A stretch of DNA of 64,000 bases from Aquipseudomonas alcaligenes_A (GCA_048595745.1 CP184361.1); one strand, 5' to 3'; numbered from the stretch's first letter, positions 49,673 through 58,820 are shown. The notes: generated by a model not told the origin, from the letters alone. Translations and numbers: made by a program.

Positions 49673-50287
49673 ATGCTCAGACAGTTGGTTCTCGGCTCGT
49701 TGCTCCTCTCAGTAACTGCAGTTTCCGCCCTTGCAGCCCAGCCGTCTCAAGAAAAGACGTCCGTACCCACCGAGCTTTACCGTTACACGGATAAGAATGG
49801 ACGTGTGGTGCTAGACCGCCTGGGGGTGCCGCCCGAGTACGTTTCTCGGGGCTATGAAGTGCTCAATGACAAAGGACGAGTAGTGCGAGTTGTACCCCCG
49901 GCTCCCAGCCTGGAAGAGCGCCAGCGACAGGCTGAGGAGAAGGCCAAGGCCAGCTCTGATGCTCAGTTGCTGCGTATCTACTCCGAGCCTGCGGATGTCG
50001 ATCGGGCTCTTGAGCGCAAGTTGGCCGAGTTGGATGGGCTGATCAGCGTTGCACAGAGCAACCTCCATTCGCTGCGGACGCAACAGGCGAATCTGCAGGC
50101 CAAGGCAGCGGAATTCGAGAGATCAGGCGGTCAAGTGCCGGAGCACTTGTTGGTACAAATTGACAACATCAAAACCGAACAGCTGGGGGTCGAGAAGGAT
50201 ATTCAGCGCTACCAGGCCAGCCGCAAGGAAGCCGAGGCCTCCTTTGCCGCCGATCGTGCGCGCTTGGTGGAACTGCGCGGCGAGTGA
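49673..50287 (+). CDS. Exported coiled-coil protein with DUF4124-like start
   Basis: From the ATG at 49673 (AGGTG seven bases upstream) the product is 204 residues. An in-frame GTG at 49664 would add three. A signal peptide (about 1-22, ending ALAA) is followed by 'LYRYTDKNGRVVLDRLGVPPEYV', a DUF4124-type segment. A long charged helical region of heptad character ('LDGLISVAQSNLHSLRTQQ') runs to the end. Function is unknown, and the periplasm is the likely place. It follows pyrE by 22 bp and converges with argB. Confidence 0.83.
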   Translation: MLRQLVLGSLLLSVTAVSALAAQPSQEKTSVPTELYRYTDKNGRVVLDRLGVPPEYVSRGYEVLNDKGRVVRVVPPAPSLEERQRQAEEKAKASSDAQLLRIYSEPADVDRALERKLAELDGLISVAQSNLHSLRTQQANLQAKAAEFERSGGQVPEHLLVQIDNIKTEQLGVEKDIQRYQASRKEAEASFAADRARLVELRGE

Positions 50288-50305
50288 TCCCGCCGCGCAA
50301 CGCCA

Positions 50306-51214
50306 TCAGTGATGGCGCTTGCGATTGGTGATCAGGGTGCCGACGCCGCTATCGGTGAAGATTTCCAGCAACACCGCATTCGGCACGCGACCATCGATGA
50401 TGTGTGCGCTGGTCACGCCGCCTTGCACGGCCTCCAGGGCGCAGCGGATCTTCGGCAGCATGCCACCATAGATCGTGCCGTCGGCGATCAGCCCATCCAC
50501 CTGCTCGGTGGTCAGGCCGGTCAGCACCTCGCCCTGCTTGTCCATCAGGCCCGCGATGTTGGTCAGCAGCATCAGCTTCTCGGCCTTTAGCGCCTCGGCC
50601 ACCTTGCCCGCCACCAGGTCGGCGTTGATGTTGTAGGACTCGCCATCGGCGCCCACGCCAATTGGTGCGATCACCGGTATGAAGTCACCCTTGACCAGCA
50701 TGTTCAGCAGCTCGGTATTCACCCCGGTCACTTCACCCACATGGCCGATGTCGATGATTTCCGGCTGGGTCATCTCCGGTGTTTGACGGGTCACGGTTAG
50801 CTTGCGCGCGCGGATCAGCCCGGCGTCCTTGCCGGTCAGGCCGATAGCGCTGCCGCCATGGCGATTGATCAGGTTGACGATGTCCTTGTTGACCTGGCCG
50901 CCGAGGACCATCTCCACCACGTCCATGGTCTGCGCGTCGGTGACGCGCATGCCATCGATGAAGTGGCTTTCGATGCTGAGTCTCTTCAGCAGATCGCCGA
51001 TCTGCGGGCCGCCGCCATGCACCACCACCGGATTGATGCCAACCGCCTTCATCAGCACGATGTTGCGGGCGAAGCCTTCCTTCAGCTCGTCGCTTTCCAT
51101 GGCGTTGCCGCCGTACTTGATCACTAGGGTCTTGCCGACGAAGCGACGGATATAGGGCAGCGCTTCGGACAGGACCTTGGCGACTTGGACGGCGGCATCA
51201 CGATTGAGGGTCAT
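50306..51214 (-). CDS. argB: N-acetylglutamate kinase
   Basis: ArgB phosphorylates N-acetyl-L-glutamate in arginine synthesis. The 302-residue protein is an amino-acid-kinase fold enzyme: 'TLVIKYGGNAMES' (near 29-41), 'VVHGGGPQIGDLLKRL' (near 64-79) and 'MLPKIRCALEAVQGGVTSAHI' near the C-terminus. The N-terminal helix before the core is found in hexameric, arginine-inhibited forms. It is the last gene of the coaBC-dut-algC-argB run. Confidence 0.96.
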   Translation of the reverse strand: MTLNRDAAVQVAKVLSEALPYIRRFVGKTLVIKYGGNAMESDELKEGFARNIVLMKAVGINPVVVHGGGPQIGDLLKRLSIESHFIDGMRVTDAQTMDVVEMVLGGQVNKDIVNLINRHGGSAIGLTGKDAGLIRARKLTVTRQTPEMTQPEIIDIGHVGEVTGVNTELLNMLVKGDFIPVIAPIGVGADGESYNINADLVAGKVAEALKAEKLMLLTNIAGLMDKQGEVLTGLTTEQVDGLIADGTIYGGMLPKIRCALEAVQGGVTSAHIIDGRVPNAVLLEIFTDSGVGTLITNRKRHH

Positions 51215-51238
51215 GGTGAAACGGACTCCGAAAGCGAA

Positions 51239-53842
51239 TCAGAACGGCAGGTTGAGGTCGGGGGCGACGTTGTACAGCTGAGCGCGGAAGACTTCCTTGA
51301 TGCGTGTGAGTTCTTCTTCGGTCTCCGCCTCGAAGCGCAGCACCAGCACCGGCGTGGTGTTAGAGGCGCGCACCAGACCCCAGCCCTTGGGATAGTCGAC
51401 ACGCACGCCGTCCAGGGTGGTCAGGTTGGCTTCGCCCCATACGCCGTCGCGCTGCAGGCGGTCGATCAGGCGGAACTTGCTCTCGTCGGTGACGGTAACG
51501 TTGATCTCCGGTGTCGAGATATCCAGCGGGAAGGCGGAGAACACATGCTCGGCATCGCGGCGATCCTGGCTGAGGATTTCCAGCAGGCGTGCGGCGCTGT
51601 AGATGCCGTCGTCGAAACCGAACCAGCGCTCCTTAAAGAACACGTGGCCGCTCATCTCGCCGGCCAGCAGGGCACCGGTTTCCTTCATCTTCTTCTTGAT
51701 CAGCGAGTGGCCGGTCTTCCACATCACCGGGCGGCCACCGTAGCCGCTGATCAGCGCGCCGAGGCGGCGGGTGCACTTGACGTCATAGATGATGTCGGCG
51801 CCCGGGTTGCGCGACACCACGTCCTTGGCGAACAGCATCATCAGGCGGTCCGGGTAGACGATGGTGCCGGTATTGGTCACCACGCCGACGCGGTCGCCGT
51901 CGCCGTCGAAGGCCAGGCCCAGGTCGGCGCCTTCGCTTTTCACGCGGGCGATCAGGTCTTTCAGGTTCTCCGGTTTGCCCGGGTCTGGGTGGTGGTTGGG
52001 GAAGTTGCCATCCACCTCGCAGAACAGCGGGATCACGCTGCAGCCCAGCGCCTCGATCAGTCGGGGCGCGATTACCCCGGCCACGCCGTTACCGCAGTCG
52101 ACCACGACCTTGATCGGTTTGGCCATGGCGATGTCGTCACGGATCTGCTTGAAGTAGCGGTCGAGAATGTCGATCTGCTCGACGCTGCCCACGCCGCTGG
52201 CCAGGTCGTTGTTGTCGATGCGGGTTTTCAGCGCCTGGATCTGCTCATTGGCCTGGGTGTCGCCGGCGATGACGATCTTGAAGCCGTTGTAGTCCGGCGG
52301 GTTGTGACTGCCGGTGAGCATCACCCCTGACTTACCCTCCAATACGTTAGTCGCAAAGTACAGCACCGGAGTCGGCACCATGCCGATGTCGGTGACCTGG
52401 CAGCCGCAGTCCAGCAGGCCCTGGATCAGCTGTTGTACCAGCTGCGGCCCGGACAGGCGGCCATCGCGCCCGACGGCGACGCAGGGTTCGCCCTGTGCCA
52501 GGCTCTCCGAACCGATGGCGCGGCCGATCCAGTAGGCGGCCTCCGGGGTAAGGGTATCTCCAACCACGCCGCGGATGTCGTAGGCGCGGAAGATGCTGGC
52601 GGGAAGTTTCGGTGGGGTCTGTACGTTCTGCACGTTGCTATCCATGAGGGGTTGCTCCAATCCCAGGAGATCCTGGTCTTCGTCGAGAATGTCGATATCG
52701 AGGATATCGGTGGCCTGGAACAGCGGGTCCGCCAACTGCGTAGGCTTGGATACCGCTGCGGGGGCAGTGATCGGGGTACTGCCGGCCTCATGTCTTGAGG
52801 CTTCTTGTTTGGCGCGCGGAATCCGCGCGAGGCTCTGCGCCAGCCCGTCGAGGGCGGCGAACTGCAGGCTGAAGGCTTTGACCGACTTGCCGCTGGAAAG
52901 CTCCTGAACCATGCCGGCCAGTTGCTGTACGTCATCACGCAGGCGGCCGAGCAGGTGGTTGCGGGTCAGTACCAGGCCGAGCAGTGCACCGGCCAGTGCC
53001 AGCAGGGCGGCGATGGCCAGTATTACGGGCGAGACGGGCAGGCCACTGTTGGTCGGCCCCGGTATGAAGTCGAGTTGCCAGTTGGGGTTGCCCGTGTCGA
53101 AGCGCAGTGCCTGCGCATCGCCGGCGGTGCCGCGCTGCAGCAGGATCTGCGCGGCGCTATTGCCGAATTTCTGGCTGAGCTGGACTTGCCCGGCCTCCTC
53201 CGGCATGGCCGGGAGGGCGCCGAGCAGACGTTCGAGATCGACCACCAACAGCAGGGTGCCCTGCAGCTGGTTGCTGCCGGCGGCGCGCAACGGCGCGGCG
53301 CTGTAGGCCAGCCAGCGCTCGCCGACCTTGTAGGCCTCGATGGCAGGCTGCTGGCCATTTTCCAGGCGGCGCAGCATGTCCAGCGCGGCGAAATTCATCG
53401 GGCCGCTGCGGCCGACGTCCAGCGCGGCGCGTGCCGGCAGGTTGATATGGGCATCGACCACGCCGTGCCAGTGCTGCAGGCCACGCTCGGCGGTGCCGAT
53501 CAGGCTGCGGTCGCCGCTCTGCAGGGCGGTGAGTAGCGCCGGGTCATTGGCGGCGGCCTGGGTGTCAGCGAGCAGTTGTTGCTGAGCCTGTTGCAAGGCA
53601 CTTGCCTGGCTGCCGCCCCAGGCTTCGACCAGCTGTTGTTGCTGCTGTTTACCGCTGCCGCTGAGACCGAAGCCGAGCAGTGCGCAGGCCAGCACCAGGC
53701 CGCCCAGCGCGGCGATGGCGCCCGGCAGCAGCGCCTGCGAGTCGTTGCTGGTCTTGGCTGCCGGCTTGGCCGGAGCGGCGGCGATGAGTGGTTCGTTATC
53801 CTTGGCTGCTCGCTTGAGTTTCACGCGACGTCTCCCTGGCAA
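51239..53842 (-). CDS. algC: Phosphomannomutase/phosphoglucomutase AlgC with N-terminal membrane part
   Basis: AlgC makes mannose-1-P and glucose-1-P for alginate, LPS and rhamnolipid sugars. The 867-residue frame joins two parts. The last ~465 residues (from an internal ATG at 52645) are the full enzyme, with the phosphoserine loop 'TGSHNPPDYNGFK', the metal loop 'DGDGDR' and 'GEMSGHVFF'. The first ~400 have a membrane helix (about 35-55), an extracytoplasmic region and a second helix near residues 270-292. The short enzyme could also be made from the internal start. It follows dut by 20 bp. Confidence 0.92.
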   Translation of the reverse strand: MPGRRRVKLKRAAKDNEPLIAAAPAKPAAKTSNDSQALLPGAIAALGGLVLACALLGFGLSGSGKQQQQQLVEAWGGSQASALQQAQQQLLADTQAAANDPALLTALQSGDRSLIGTAERGLQHWHGVVDAHINLPARAALDVGRSGPMNFAALDMLRRLENGQQPAIEAYKVGERWLAYSAAPLRAAGSNQLQGTLLLVVDLERLLGALPAMPEEAGQVQLSQKFGNSAAQILLQRGTAGDAQALRFDTGNPNWQLDFIPGPTNSGLPVSPVILAIAALLALAGALLGLVLTRNHLLGRLRDDVQQLAGMVQELSSGKSVKAFSLQFAALDGLAQSLARIPRAKQEASRHEAGSTPITAPAAVSKPTQLADPLFQATDILDIDILDEDQDLLGLEQPLMDSNVQNVQTPPKLPASIFRAYDIRGVVGDTLTPEAAYWIGRAIGSESLAQGEPCVAVGRDGRLSGPQLVQQLIQGLLDCGCQVTDIGMVPTPVLYFATNVLEGKSGVMLTGSHNPPDYNGFKIVIAGDTQANEQIQALKTRIDNNDLASGVGSVEQIDILDRYFKQIRDDIAMAKPIKVVVDCGNGVAGVIAPRLIEALGCSVIPLFCEVDGNFPNHHPDPGKPENLKDLIARVKSEGADLGLAFDGDGDRVGVVTNTGTIVYPDRLMMLFAKDVVSRNPGADIIYDVKCTRRLGALISGYGGRPVMWKTGHSLIKKKMKETGALLAGEMSGHVFFKERWFGFDDGIYSAARLLEILSQDRRDAEHVFSAFPLDISTPEINVTVTDESKFRLIDRLQRDGVWGEANLTTLDGVRVDYPKGWGLVRASNTTPVLVLRFEAETEEELTRIKEVFRAQLYNVAPDLNLPF

Positions 53843-53862
53843 TTCATCCCGAGCGGGCGGGG

Positions 53863-54318
53863 TCAGTGGCTACCGGAATGGCCGAAACCGCCGGTACCAC
53901 GCTGGCTGGCGTCGAATTCCTCGACCAGCTCGAAATGCGCCTGCACCACCGGCACCAGCACCAGCTGGGCGATGCGCTCGCCGACGGCGATGGTGAAGGG
54001 CGTCTGGCCGCGATTCCAGCAGGACACCATCAGCTCGCCCTGGTAGTCCGAGTCGATCAGGCCGACCAGGTTGCCGAGCACGATGCCGTGCTTATGGCCG
54101 AGCCCCGAGCGCGCCAGGATCAGCGCGGCCAGGCCGGGATCGCCGATATAGACGGACAGGCCGGTGGGGATCAGCAGGGTCTGCCCCGGCTCGAGGATGC
54201 TGTCCTCCTTGAGCATGGCGCGCAGATCGAGGCCGGCGGAGCCGGGGGTCGCATAGTGCGGCAGGGGAAAATCGCTGCCCAGGCGCGGGTCGAGGATCTT
54301 GGCTTGCAGAGCGTGCAT
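53863..54318 (-). CDS. dut: dUTP pyrophosphatase
   Basis: Dut cuts dUTP to dUMP and pyrophosphate, keeping uracil out of DNA and feeding dTMP synthesis. The 151-residue protein shows 'TPGSAGLDLRAM', 'ARSGLGHKHGIVLGNLVGLID' and the C-terminal arm 'RGTGGFGHSGSH' that closes over the nucleotide. The ATG at 54318 gives 'MHALQAKILDPRLGSDFPLP', the known family start. It lies between coaBC and algC in one run. Confidence 0.97.
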   Translation of the reverse strand: MHALQAKILDPRLGSDFPLPHYATPGSAGLDLRAMLKEDSILEPGQTLLIPTGLSVYIGDPGLAALILARSGLGHKHGIVLGNLVGLIDSDYQGELMVSCWNRGQTPFTIAVGERIAQLVLVPVVQAHFELVEEFDASQRGTGGFGHSGSH

Positions 54319-54342
54319 GGTGGATTCCATAAACGATGGGGG

Positions 54343-55551
54343 TCAGGCGCGGTTGAGGCGCTCGGCAATGAAGGCCACCAGTTGGCGGGCGATCTTGCTC
54401 TTGCTGGTCTGGGCGAAGGCGCTGGCCTGCAGCTCGCGATCGATCACGGTGATGGCGTTCTCTTCGCTGTTGAAGCCGATGGTCGGGTTGGCCACGTCGT
54501 TGGCGACGATCAGGTCGAGGTTCTTGTCCTTCAGCTTGCGCGCAGCATAGTCGAGCAGGTTCTCGGTTTCTGCGGCAAAGCCCACGCTGAACGGACGATC
54601 TTCACGGCCGGCGATGGTGGCGAGGATGTCCGGGTTGCGCACCAGTTGCAGGAGCAGGCCTTCGCCGCTGCTGGGGTCCTTCTTCATTTTCTGCGTGGCC
54701 ACCACTTCCGGTCGGTAGTCGGCCACGGCAGCGGAGGCGATCAGCAGGTCGCAGGGCATCGCGGCCTCGCAGGCGGCGAGCATGTCGCGGGCGCTGACCA
54801 CGTCGATGCGATTGACCCGGTCTGGTGTCGGCAGATGCACGGGGCCGGTCACCAGGGTGACCTGGGCGCCGGCCTCCACGGCGGCCTCGGCCAGGGCGAA
54901 GCCCATCTTGCCGGAGCTGTGGTTGGTGATGTAACGCACCGGGTCGATGTTTTCCTGGGTCGGGCCGGCGGTGATCAGTACGTGCTTGCCGGTCAGCGCC
55001 TGCCACTGGAAGCAATCGGCGGCGCGCTGGGCCAGCTCCTCGGCTTCCAGCATGCGCCCGGGGCCGACGTCGCCGCAGGCCTGGCTGCCGGCGGCCGGGC
55101 CGAACAGGTGCAGGCCGCGCTGGGCGAGAATCTCGGCATTGGCCTGGGTGGCCGCATCGCGCCACATGGCCTGGTTCATCGCCGGGGCCAGGGCGACCTG
55201 GGCGTCGGTGGCCAGCACCAGAGTGGTCAGCAGATCGTCGGCCACGCCCTGAGCGAGGCGCGCCATGATGTCGGCGGTGGCCGGGGCGATCAGCACCAGG
55301 TCAGCCCATTTGGCCAGCTCGATATGGCCCATGGCGGCTTCGGCGGCCGGGTCGAGCAGGTCGAGGTGCACCGGGTGGCCGGACAGCGCCTGCAGGGTCA
55401 GCGGGGTAATGAACTCGCGGCCGCCACGGGTCATGACCACCCGTACTTCGGCGCCCTGGTCGCGCAGGCGACGGACCAGCTCTGCGCTCTTGTAGGCGGC
55501 GATGCCGCCACCGACGCCCAGGACGATGCGTTTCCGATACAGCCGCTGCAT
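54343..55551 (-). CDS. coaBC: Bifunctional phosphopantothenoylcysteine synthetase/decarboxylase
   Basis: CoaBC makes 4'-phosphopantetheine for coenzyme A. The 402-residue protein begins with the FMN-binding decarboxylase part: 'GVGGGIAAYKSAELVRRLR', 'APATADIMARLAQG', 'PAMNQAMW' and the Cys in 'QACGDVGPGRM'. The CTP-dependent synthetase part carries 'GPTQENIDPVRYITNHSSGKMG' and 'VATQKMKKD'. The ATG at 55551 is the family start, and a longer frame over radC is a shadow. It leads the coaBC-dut-algC-argB run. Confidence 0.96.
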   Translation of the reverse strand: MQRLYRKRIVLGVGGGIAAYKSAELVRRLRDQGAEVRVVMTRGGREFITPLTLQALSGHPVHLDLLDPAAEAAMGHIELAKWADLVLIAPATADIMARLAQGVADDLLTTLVLATDAQVALAPAMNQAMWRDAATQANAEILAQRGLHLFGPAAGSQACGDVGPGRMLEAEELAQRAADCFQWQALTGKHVLITAGPTQENIDPVRYITNHSSGKMGFALAEAAVEAGAQVTLVTGPVHLPTPDRVNRIDVVSARDMLAACEAAMPCDLLIASAAVADYRPEVVATQKMKKDPSSGEGLLLQLVRNPDILATIAGREDRPFSVGFAAETENLLDYAARKLKDKNLDLIVANDVANPTIGFNSEENAITVIDRELQASAFAQTSKSKIARQLVAFIAERLNRA

Positions 55552-55689
55552 AGGCCTGCCTTTAATAATGTGGTGTGGATAGCAGCGCGGCGGCGACACC
55601 TCCCCAGGCCGGTCACCGCGCCAAAAAAGCCGGGCTAAGATAGCACAGGGCCTGCGCTGGAACAGCGGGCCGACGGACAGGGAGATGTC

Positions 55690-56364
55690 ATGAGCATACG
55701 CGACTGGCCTGCGGCAGAACGCCCGCGGGAGAAACTGCTGGAGCTGGGTGCCGCGGCGCTGAGCGACGCCGAGCTGTTGGCGATTTTCCTGCGCACCGGG
55801 GTGGCCGGGCAGAGCGCGGTGGACCTGGCTCGCCACCTGCTGGCCGACTTCGGCAGCCTGCGCGCGTTGCTGGAGGCCGACCTGGATTCCTTCAGCCAAC
55901 GCCTGGGCCTCGGCCCGGCCAAGTTCGCCCAGCTGCAGGCGGTGCTGGAGATGGGCCGCCGTCATCTGGCCGAGCGGCTGCGCCGGGATTCCGCGTTGGA
56001 GAGCCCGCAGGCGGTGCGCGACTACCTCAAGGCGCGTCTGCGCCACGAGCCGCACGAGGTGTTCGGCTGCCTGTTCCTCGATGCCAAGCACCGGGTGATC
56101 TGCTTCGAGGCGCTGTTCTTCGGCTCCATCGACGGCGCCAGCGTTTATCCCCGCCAGGTGGTCAAGCGTGCGCTGTTCCACAACGCGGCCGCCACCATCC
56201 TGGTGCATAACCACCCGTCCGGCGTCGCCGAGCCCAGCCAGGCCGATCGCCAGTTGACCGAGCGGCTCAAGGAGGCGCTCGGCCTGATCGAGGTGCGCGT
56301 GCTCGACCACTTCATCGTCGGCGACGGCGAGCCGCTGTCGATGGCCGAGTTCGGCTGGGTGTAG
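55690..56364 (+). CDS. radC: RadC family JAB1/MPN-domain protein
   Basis: The 224-residue protein has the N-terminal helix-hairpin-helix part ('RPREKLLELGAAALSDAELLAIFL') and the MPN(+) metalloprotease-like domain with the JAMM motif 'HNHPSGVAEPSQAD' near residues 173-186. An early role in DNA repair was not upheld, and the true activity is unknown. It diverges from coaBC, an arrangement common in gamma-proteobacteria. Confidence 0.95.
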   Translation: MSIRDWPAAERPREKLLELGAAALSDAELLAIFLRTGVAGQSAVDLARHLLADFGSLRALLEADLDSFSQRLGLGPAKFAQLQAVLEMGRRHLAERLRRDSALESPQAVRDYLKARLRHEPHEVFGCLFLDAKHRVICFEALFFGSIDGASVYPRQVVKRALFHNAAATILVHNHPSGVAEPSQADRQLTERLKEALGLIEVRVLDHFIVGDGEPLSMAEFGWV

Positions 56365-56389
56365 GGCGGGCGCTGCCCGCCATGCGGCC

Positions 56390-57967
56390 TCAGGGGGCCA
56401 GGCGGACCTTGGCGAAATCCTGGCGGCCGAAGGGGCTGACCTGGTAGCCGCTGACCCTGTCGCTGTGCAGGGCGAAGGCGGTGGGGTGCGCCAGCGGCAG
56501 CCACAAGGCCTGCTGCTGGATCAGCGTCTGCGCCTGGCGATACAGCTCGCTGCGCTGTGCCTGAGCGCTGGCGGCCCTGCCTTGGCTGATCAGCTGGTCC
56601 AGCTGCGGGTCGCAGTAGCGCGCGAAGTTCAGGCCAGACTGCACCGAGGCGCAGGCGAACTGCGGGGTGAGGAAGTTGTCCGGGTCGCCGTTGTCGCCGG
56701 CCCAGCCCATGAACAGCAGGTCATGCTCGCCAGCCTTGGCGCGGCGGATCAGCTCGCCCCACTCGATCACGCGGATTTCCGCCTGGATGCCGACCTTGGC
56801 CAGGTCGGCTTGCAGCAGCTGGGCGCCGAGAGACGGGTTGGGGTTGAGCAGGCTGCCCGACGGGCGGGTCCAGATGGTGGTCTTGAAACCGTCCGCCAGT
56901 CCGGCTTCGGCCAGCAGCGCGCGGGCCTTGGCGGGGTCGTGGGCATAGCCCGGCAGATCCTTGGCGTAACTCCAGGTGTTCGGCGGGTAGGGGCCGCTGG
57001 CCGGGGTGGCACTGCCCTCGAATACCGCCTTGAGGTAACTGGCCTTGTCGAAGGCCAGGTTGATCGCCTGGCGCACCTGCGGCTTGTCCAGCGGTGGGTG
57101 CTGGCTGTTGAGGGCGACGAAGGCGGTCATGAACGCTGGGGTTTCACTGACTGCCAGGCGACTCTCCGCGCGCGCTGCCTGCACATCCTGCGGCTTCGGC
57201 GACAGGGCAATCTGGCATTCGCCGCGTCTGAGCTTCTGCAGGCGCACGCTGGCGTCGGGGGTGATGGCGAACACCAGGCCGTCGATAGCCGGCTTGCCGG
57301 CGAAGTAGTCGGGGTTGGCCGCGTAGCGGATCACTGCGTCCTTCTGGAAGCGCTTGAGCACGAAGGGGCCGGTGCCGACCGGTTGGGCGTTCAGTTTCTC
57401 CGGCGTGCCGTCGGCCAGCAGTTTGGCGGCGTACTCGGCGGAATAGATGGAGGCGAAGCCCATGCTCAGGGTGGCGAGGAAGGTGGCGTCCGGGCGCTTG
57501 AGCACGAAGCGCACGCTCAGCGGTGTCGGCGCCTCGATGCGCTCGATCAGCGCCGGCCACTGCATGGACTGGGCGTGCGGATAACCGCTGGCGGCGACCT
57601 TGTGCCAGGGATGGGTTGGGTCGAGCATGCGCTGGAAGCTGAACAGCACGTCGTCGGCGTTCAGTTCACGGCTCGGTGTGAACCAGGCGGTGCGCTGGAA
57701 TTTCACTCCCGGGCGCAGCTGGAAAGTCCAGCTCAGGCCGTCGGCCGACACTTCCCAGCGCTCGGCCAGGCTGGGCACCAGTTGGCCTGCGGCGGCGTCA
57801 TAGTCCACCAGACGGTTCATCAGCATGTCGGCCGAGGCGTTGGTGGTGGTCAGCGAGTTGTACTGCACCACGTCGAAACCGTCCGGGCTGGCTTCGGTGC
57901 AGACGCTGAGAGTGGCGGCCTGGCTTAGCAGCGGGGCGAGCAGCAGGGGCAGGGCGGCGATGCGCAT
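56390..57967 (-). CDS. Peptide ABC transporter substrate-binding protein
   Basis: The 525-residue periplasmic protein is a family-5 solute-binding protein (DppA/OppA type). A signal peptide (about 1-18) is followed by 'LSVCTEASPDGFDVVQYNS' and 'LAERWEVSADGLSWTFQLRPGVKF', both family marks. 'RQAINLAFDKASYLKAVFEGSATPA' comes later. Dipeptides or similar molecules are the expected ligands. No permease or ATPase genes lie beside it here, so it works with a transporter encoded elsewhere. It converges with radC. Confidence 0.92.
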   Translation of the reverse strand: MRIAALPLLLAPLLSQAATLSVCTEASPDGFDVVQYNSLTTTNASADMLMNRLVDYDAAAGQLVPSLAERWEVSADGLSWTFQLRPGVKFQRTAWFTPSRELNADDVLFSFQRMLDPTHPWHKVAASGYPHAQSMQWPALIERIEAPTPLSVRFVLKRPDATFLATLSMGFASIYSAEYAAKLLADGTPEKLNAQPVGTGPFVLKRFQKDAVIRYAANPDYFAGKPAIDGLVFAITPDASVRLQKLRRGECQIALSPKPQDVQAARAESRLAVSETPAFMTAFVALNSQHPPLDKPQVRQAINLAFDKASYLKAVFEGSATPASGPYPPNTWSYAKDLPGYAHDPAKARALLAEAGLADGFKTTIWTRPSGSLLNPNPSLGAQLLQADLAKVGIQAEIRVIEWGELIRRAKAGEHDLLFMGWAGDNGDPDNFLTPQFACASVQSGLNFARYCDPQLDQLISQGRAASAQAQRSELYRQAQTLIQQQALWLPLAHPTAFALHSDRVSGYQVSPFGRQDFAKVRLAP

Positions 57968-58111
57968 CGCGGTTCCTCCGAAAGGCGAGAGGCAACCCTA
58001 GACCAAAGGCGGCGGGCAGACAATCGACCCAGGCGACGAGCGGTCGGGGTGCCTGCGGCGCGAAGGGCCGCTGCTTCTGGGGCTATGCTGGTTCGCGGTA
58101 CGCGGGAATTC
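57968..58111. other. Intergenic stretch, no feature seen
   Basis: Between the peptide-binding gene and the rpmB promoter I see no coding frame with a ribosome-binding site. It holds the promoter region of the minus-strand gene, but no clear -35/-10 pair could be picked. Confidence 0.4.
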
Positions 58112-58140
58112 TTGCGACTGCCGGGGTGTTCTGGTATAAA
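58112..58140 (+). promoter_or_regulatory. Sigma-70 promoter of rpmB-rpmG
   Basis: TTGCGA and TATAAA are exactly 17 bases apart, close to the sigma-70 consensus. Transcription would start near 58147, giving an untranslated leader of about 140 bases before rpmB. Confidence 0.72.
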
Positions 58141-58146
58141 GCAGCG

Positions 58147-58287
58147 CTCTTTTCTAGGGGCCCGGTCCAGCGGCAACGCCAAATGCCGGTAAGACCCCCG
58201 AGAAACGCGGCGCTGAGCGCCAAATGACTATTGAGTTCAAGCGGCCAACCCATGCCGGGTTGGGCATGTGGTTTAGAGGGCTGAGGC
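58147..58287 (+). other. Structured rpmB leader
   Basis: The 140-base leader carries a perfect CCAACCC-atgcc-GGGTTGG hairpin (58245-58263) 24 bases before the rpmB start, and weaker GC pairings upstream. Ribosomal-protein leaders often bind a ribosomal protein for feedback control. That is an inference here. Confidence 0.4.
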
Positions 58288-58524
58288 ATGTCGAGAGTCT
58301 GTCAAGTTACCGGTAAGGGTCCGGTAACCGGGAACAACGTTTCCCACGCTAACAACAAAACCCGTCGTCGTTTCCTGCCGAACCTGCAGCACCATCGCTT
58401 CTGGGTCGAGTCCGAGAAGCGCTTCGTGCGTCTGCGCGTTTCCGCCAAGGGCATGCGCATCATCGACAAGCGCGGTATCGACGTAGTGCTGTCCGAGCTG
58501 CGCGCTCGCGGCGAAAAGGTTTAA
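58288..58524 (+). CDS. rpmB: 50S ribosomal protein bL28
   Basis: The 78-residue ribosomal protein begins 'MSRVCQVTGKGPVTGNNVSH', a clear bL28 start, and has 'NNKTRRRFLPNLQHHRFW' and a basic C-terminus. It lacks the second zinc cysteine pattern of C+ paralogues apart from Cys5. rpmG follows after 10 bp with its own AAGGAG, the standard rpmB-rpmG operon. Confidence 0.98.
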   Translation: MSRVCQVTGKGPVTGNNVSHANNKTRRRFLPNLQHHRFWVESEKRFVRLRVSAKGMRIIDKRGIDVVLSELRARGEKV

Positions 58525-58534
58525 GGAGCTAATC

Positions 58535-58690
58535 ATGCGTGAACTGATCCGTTTGGTGTCCAGCGCCGGTACCGGCCACTTCTACACCACCGACAAGAAC
58601 AAGCGCACCACTCCGGACAAGATCGAGATCAAGAAGTACGATCCGGTCGTCCGTAAGCACGTGACCTACAAGGAAGCCAAGATCAAGTAA
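58535..58690 (+). CDS. rpmG: 50S ribosomal protein bL33
   Basis: The 51-residue protein reads 'MRELIRLVSSAGTGHFYTTD' then 'KNKRTTPDKIEIKKYDPVVRK', typical of bL33. It has no cysteines, so it is the zinc-free (C-) type. AAGGAG lies eight bases before the ATG, and a strong terminator follows. Confidence 0.97.
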   Translation: MRELIRLVSSAGTGHFYTTDKNKRTTPDKIEIKKYDPVVRKHVTYKEAKIK

Positions 58691-58708
58691 TTGATCCGGC
58701 CCTTGTAC

Positions 58709-58736
58709 GAAGAAACCCGCCTCGGCGGGTTTTTTC
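58709..58736 (+). terminator. Terminator after rpmG
   Basis: GAAGAAACCCGCC-tc-GGCGGGTTTTTTC is a classic intrinsic terminator 18 bases past the rpmG stop. Confidence 0.93.
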
Positions 58737-58759
58737 TTGCCTGCGAAAAACTGTGGGCG

Positions 58760-58786
58760 AAAAAAAAGCCCGCGGGCGCGGGCTAA
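58760..58786 (-). terminator. Terminator of the cupin gene
   Basis: Read on the minus strand, AGCCCGCG-cc-CGCGGGCT is followed by a run of T. It ends the cupin transcript arriving from 58821. Confidence 0.85.
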
Positions 58787-58820
58787 TCAGGGTGACTCTG
58801 AATCGAGTGTTAGGCCGGGC

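Noticed and set aside
53866..55638. Plus-strand frame of 590 codons over dut and coaBC
   Set aside because: Antisense to two certain genes. Gly/His/Gln-rich with no domain.
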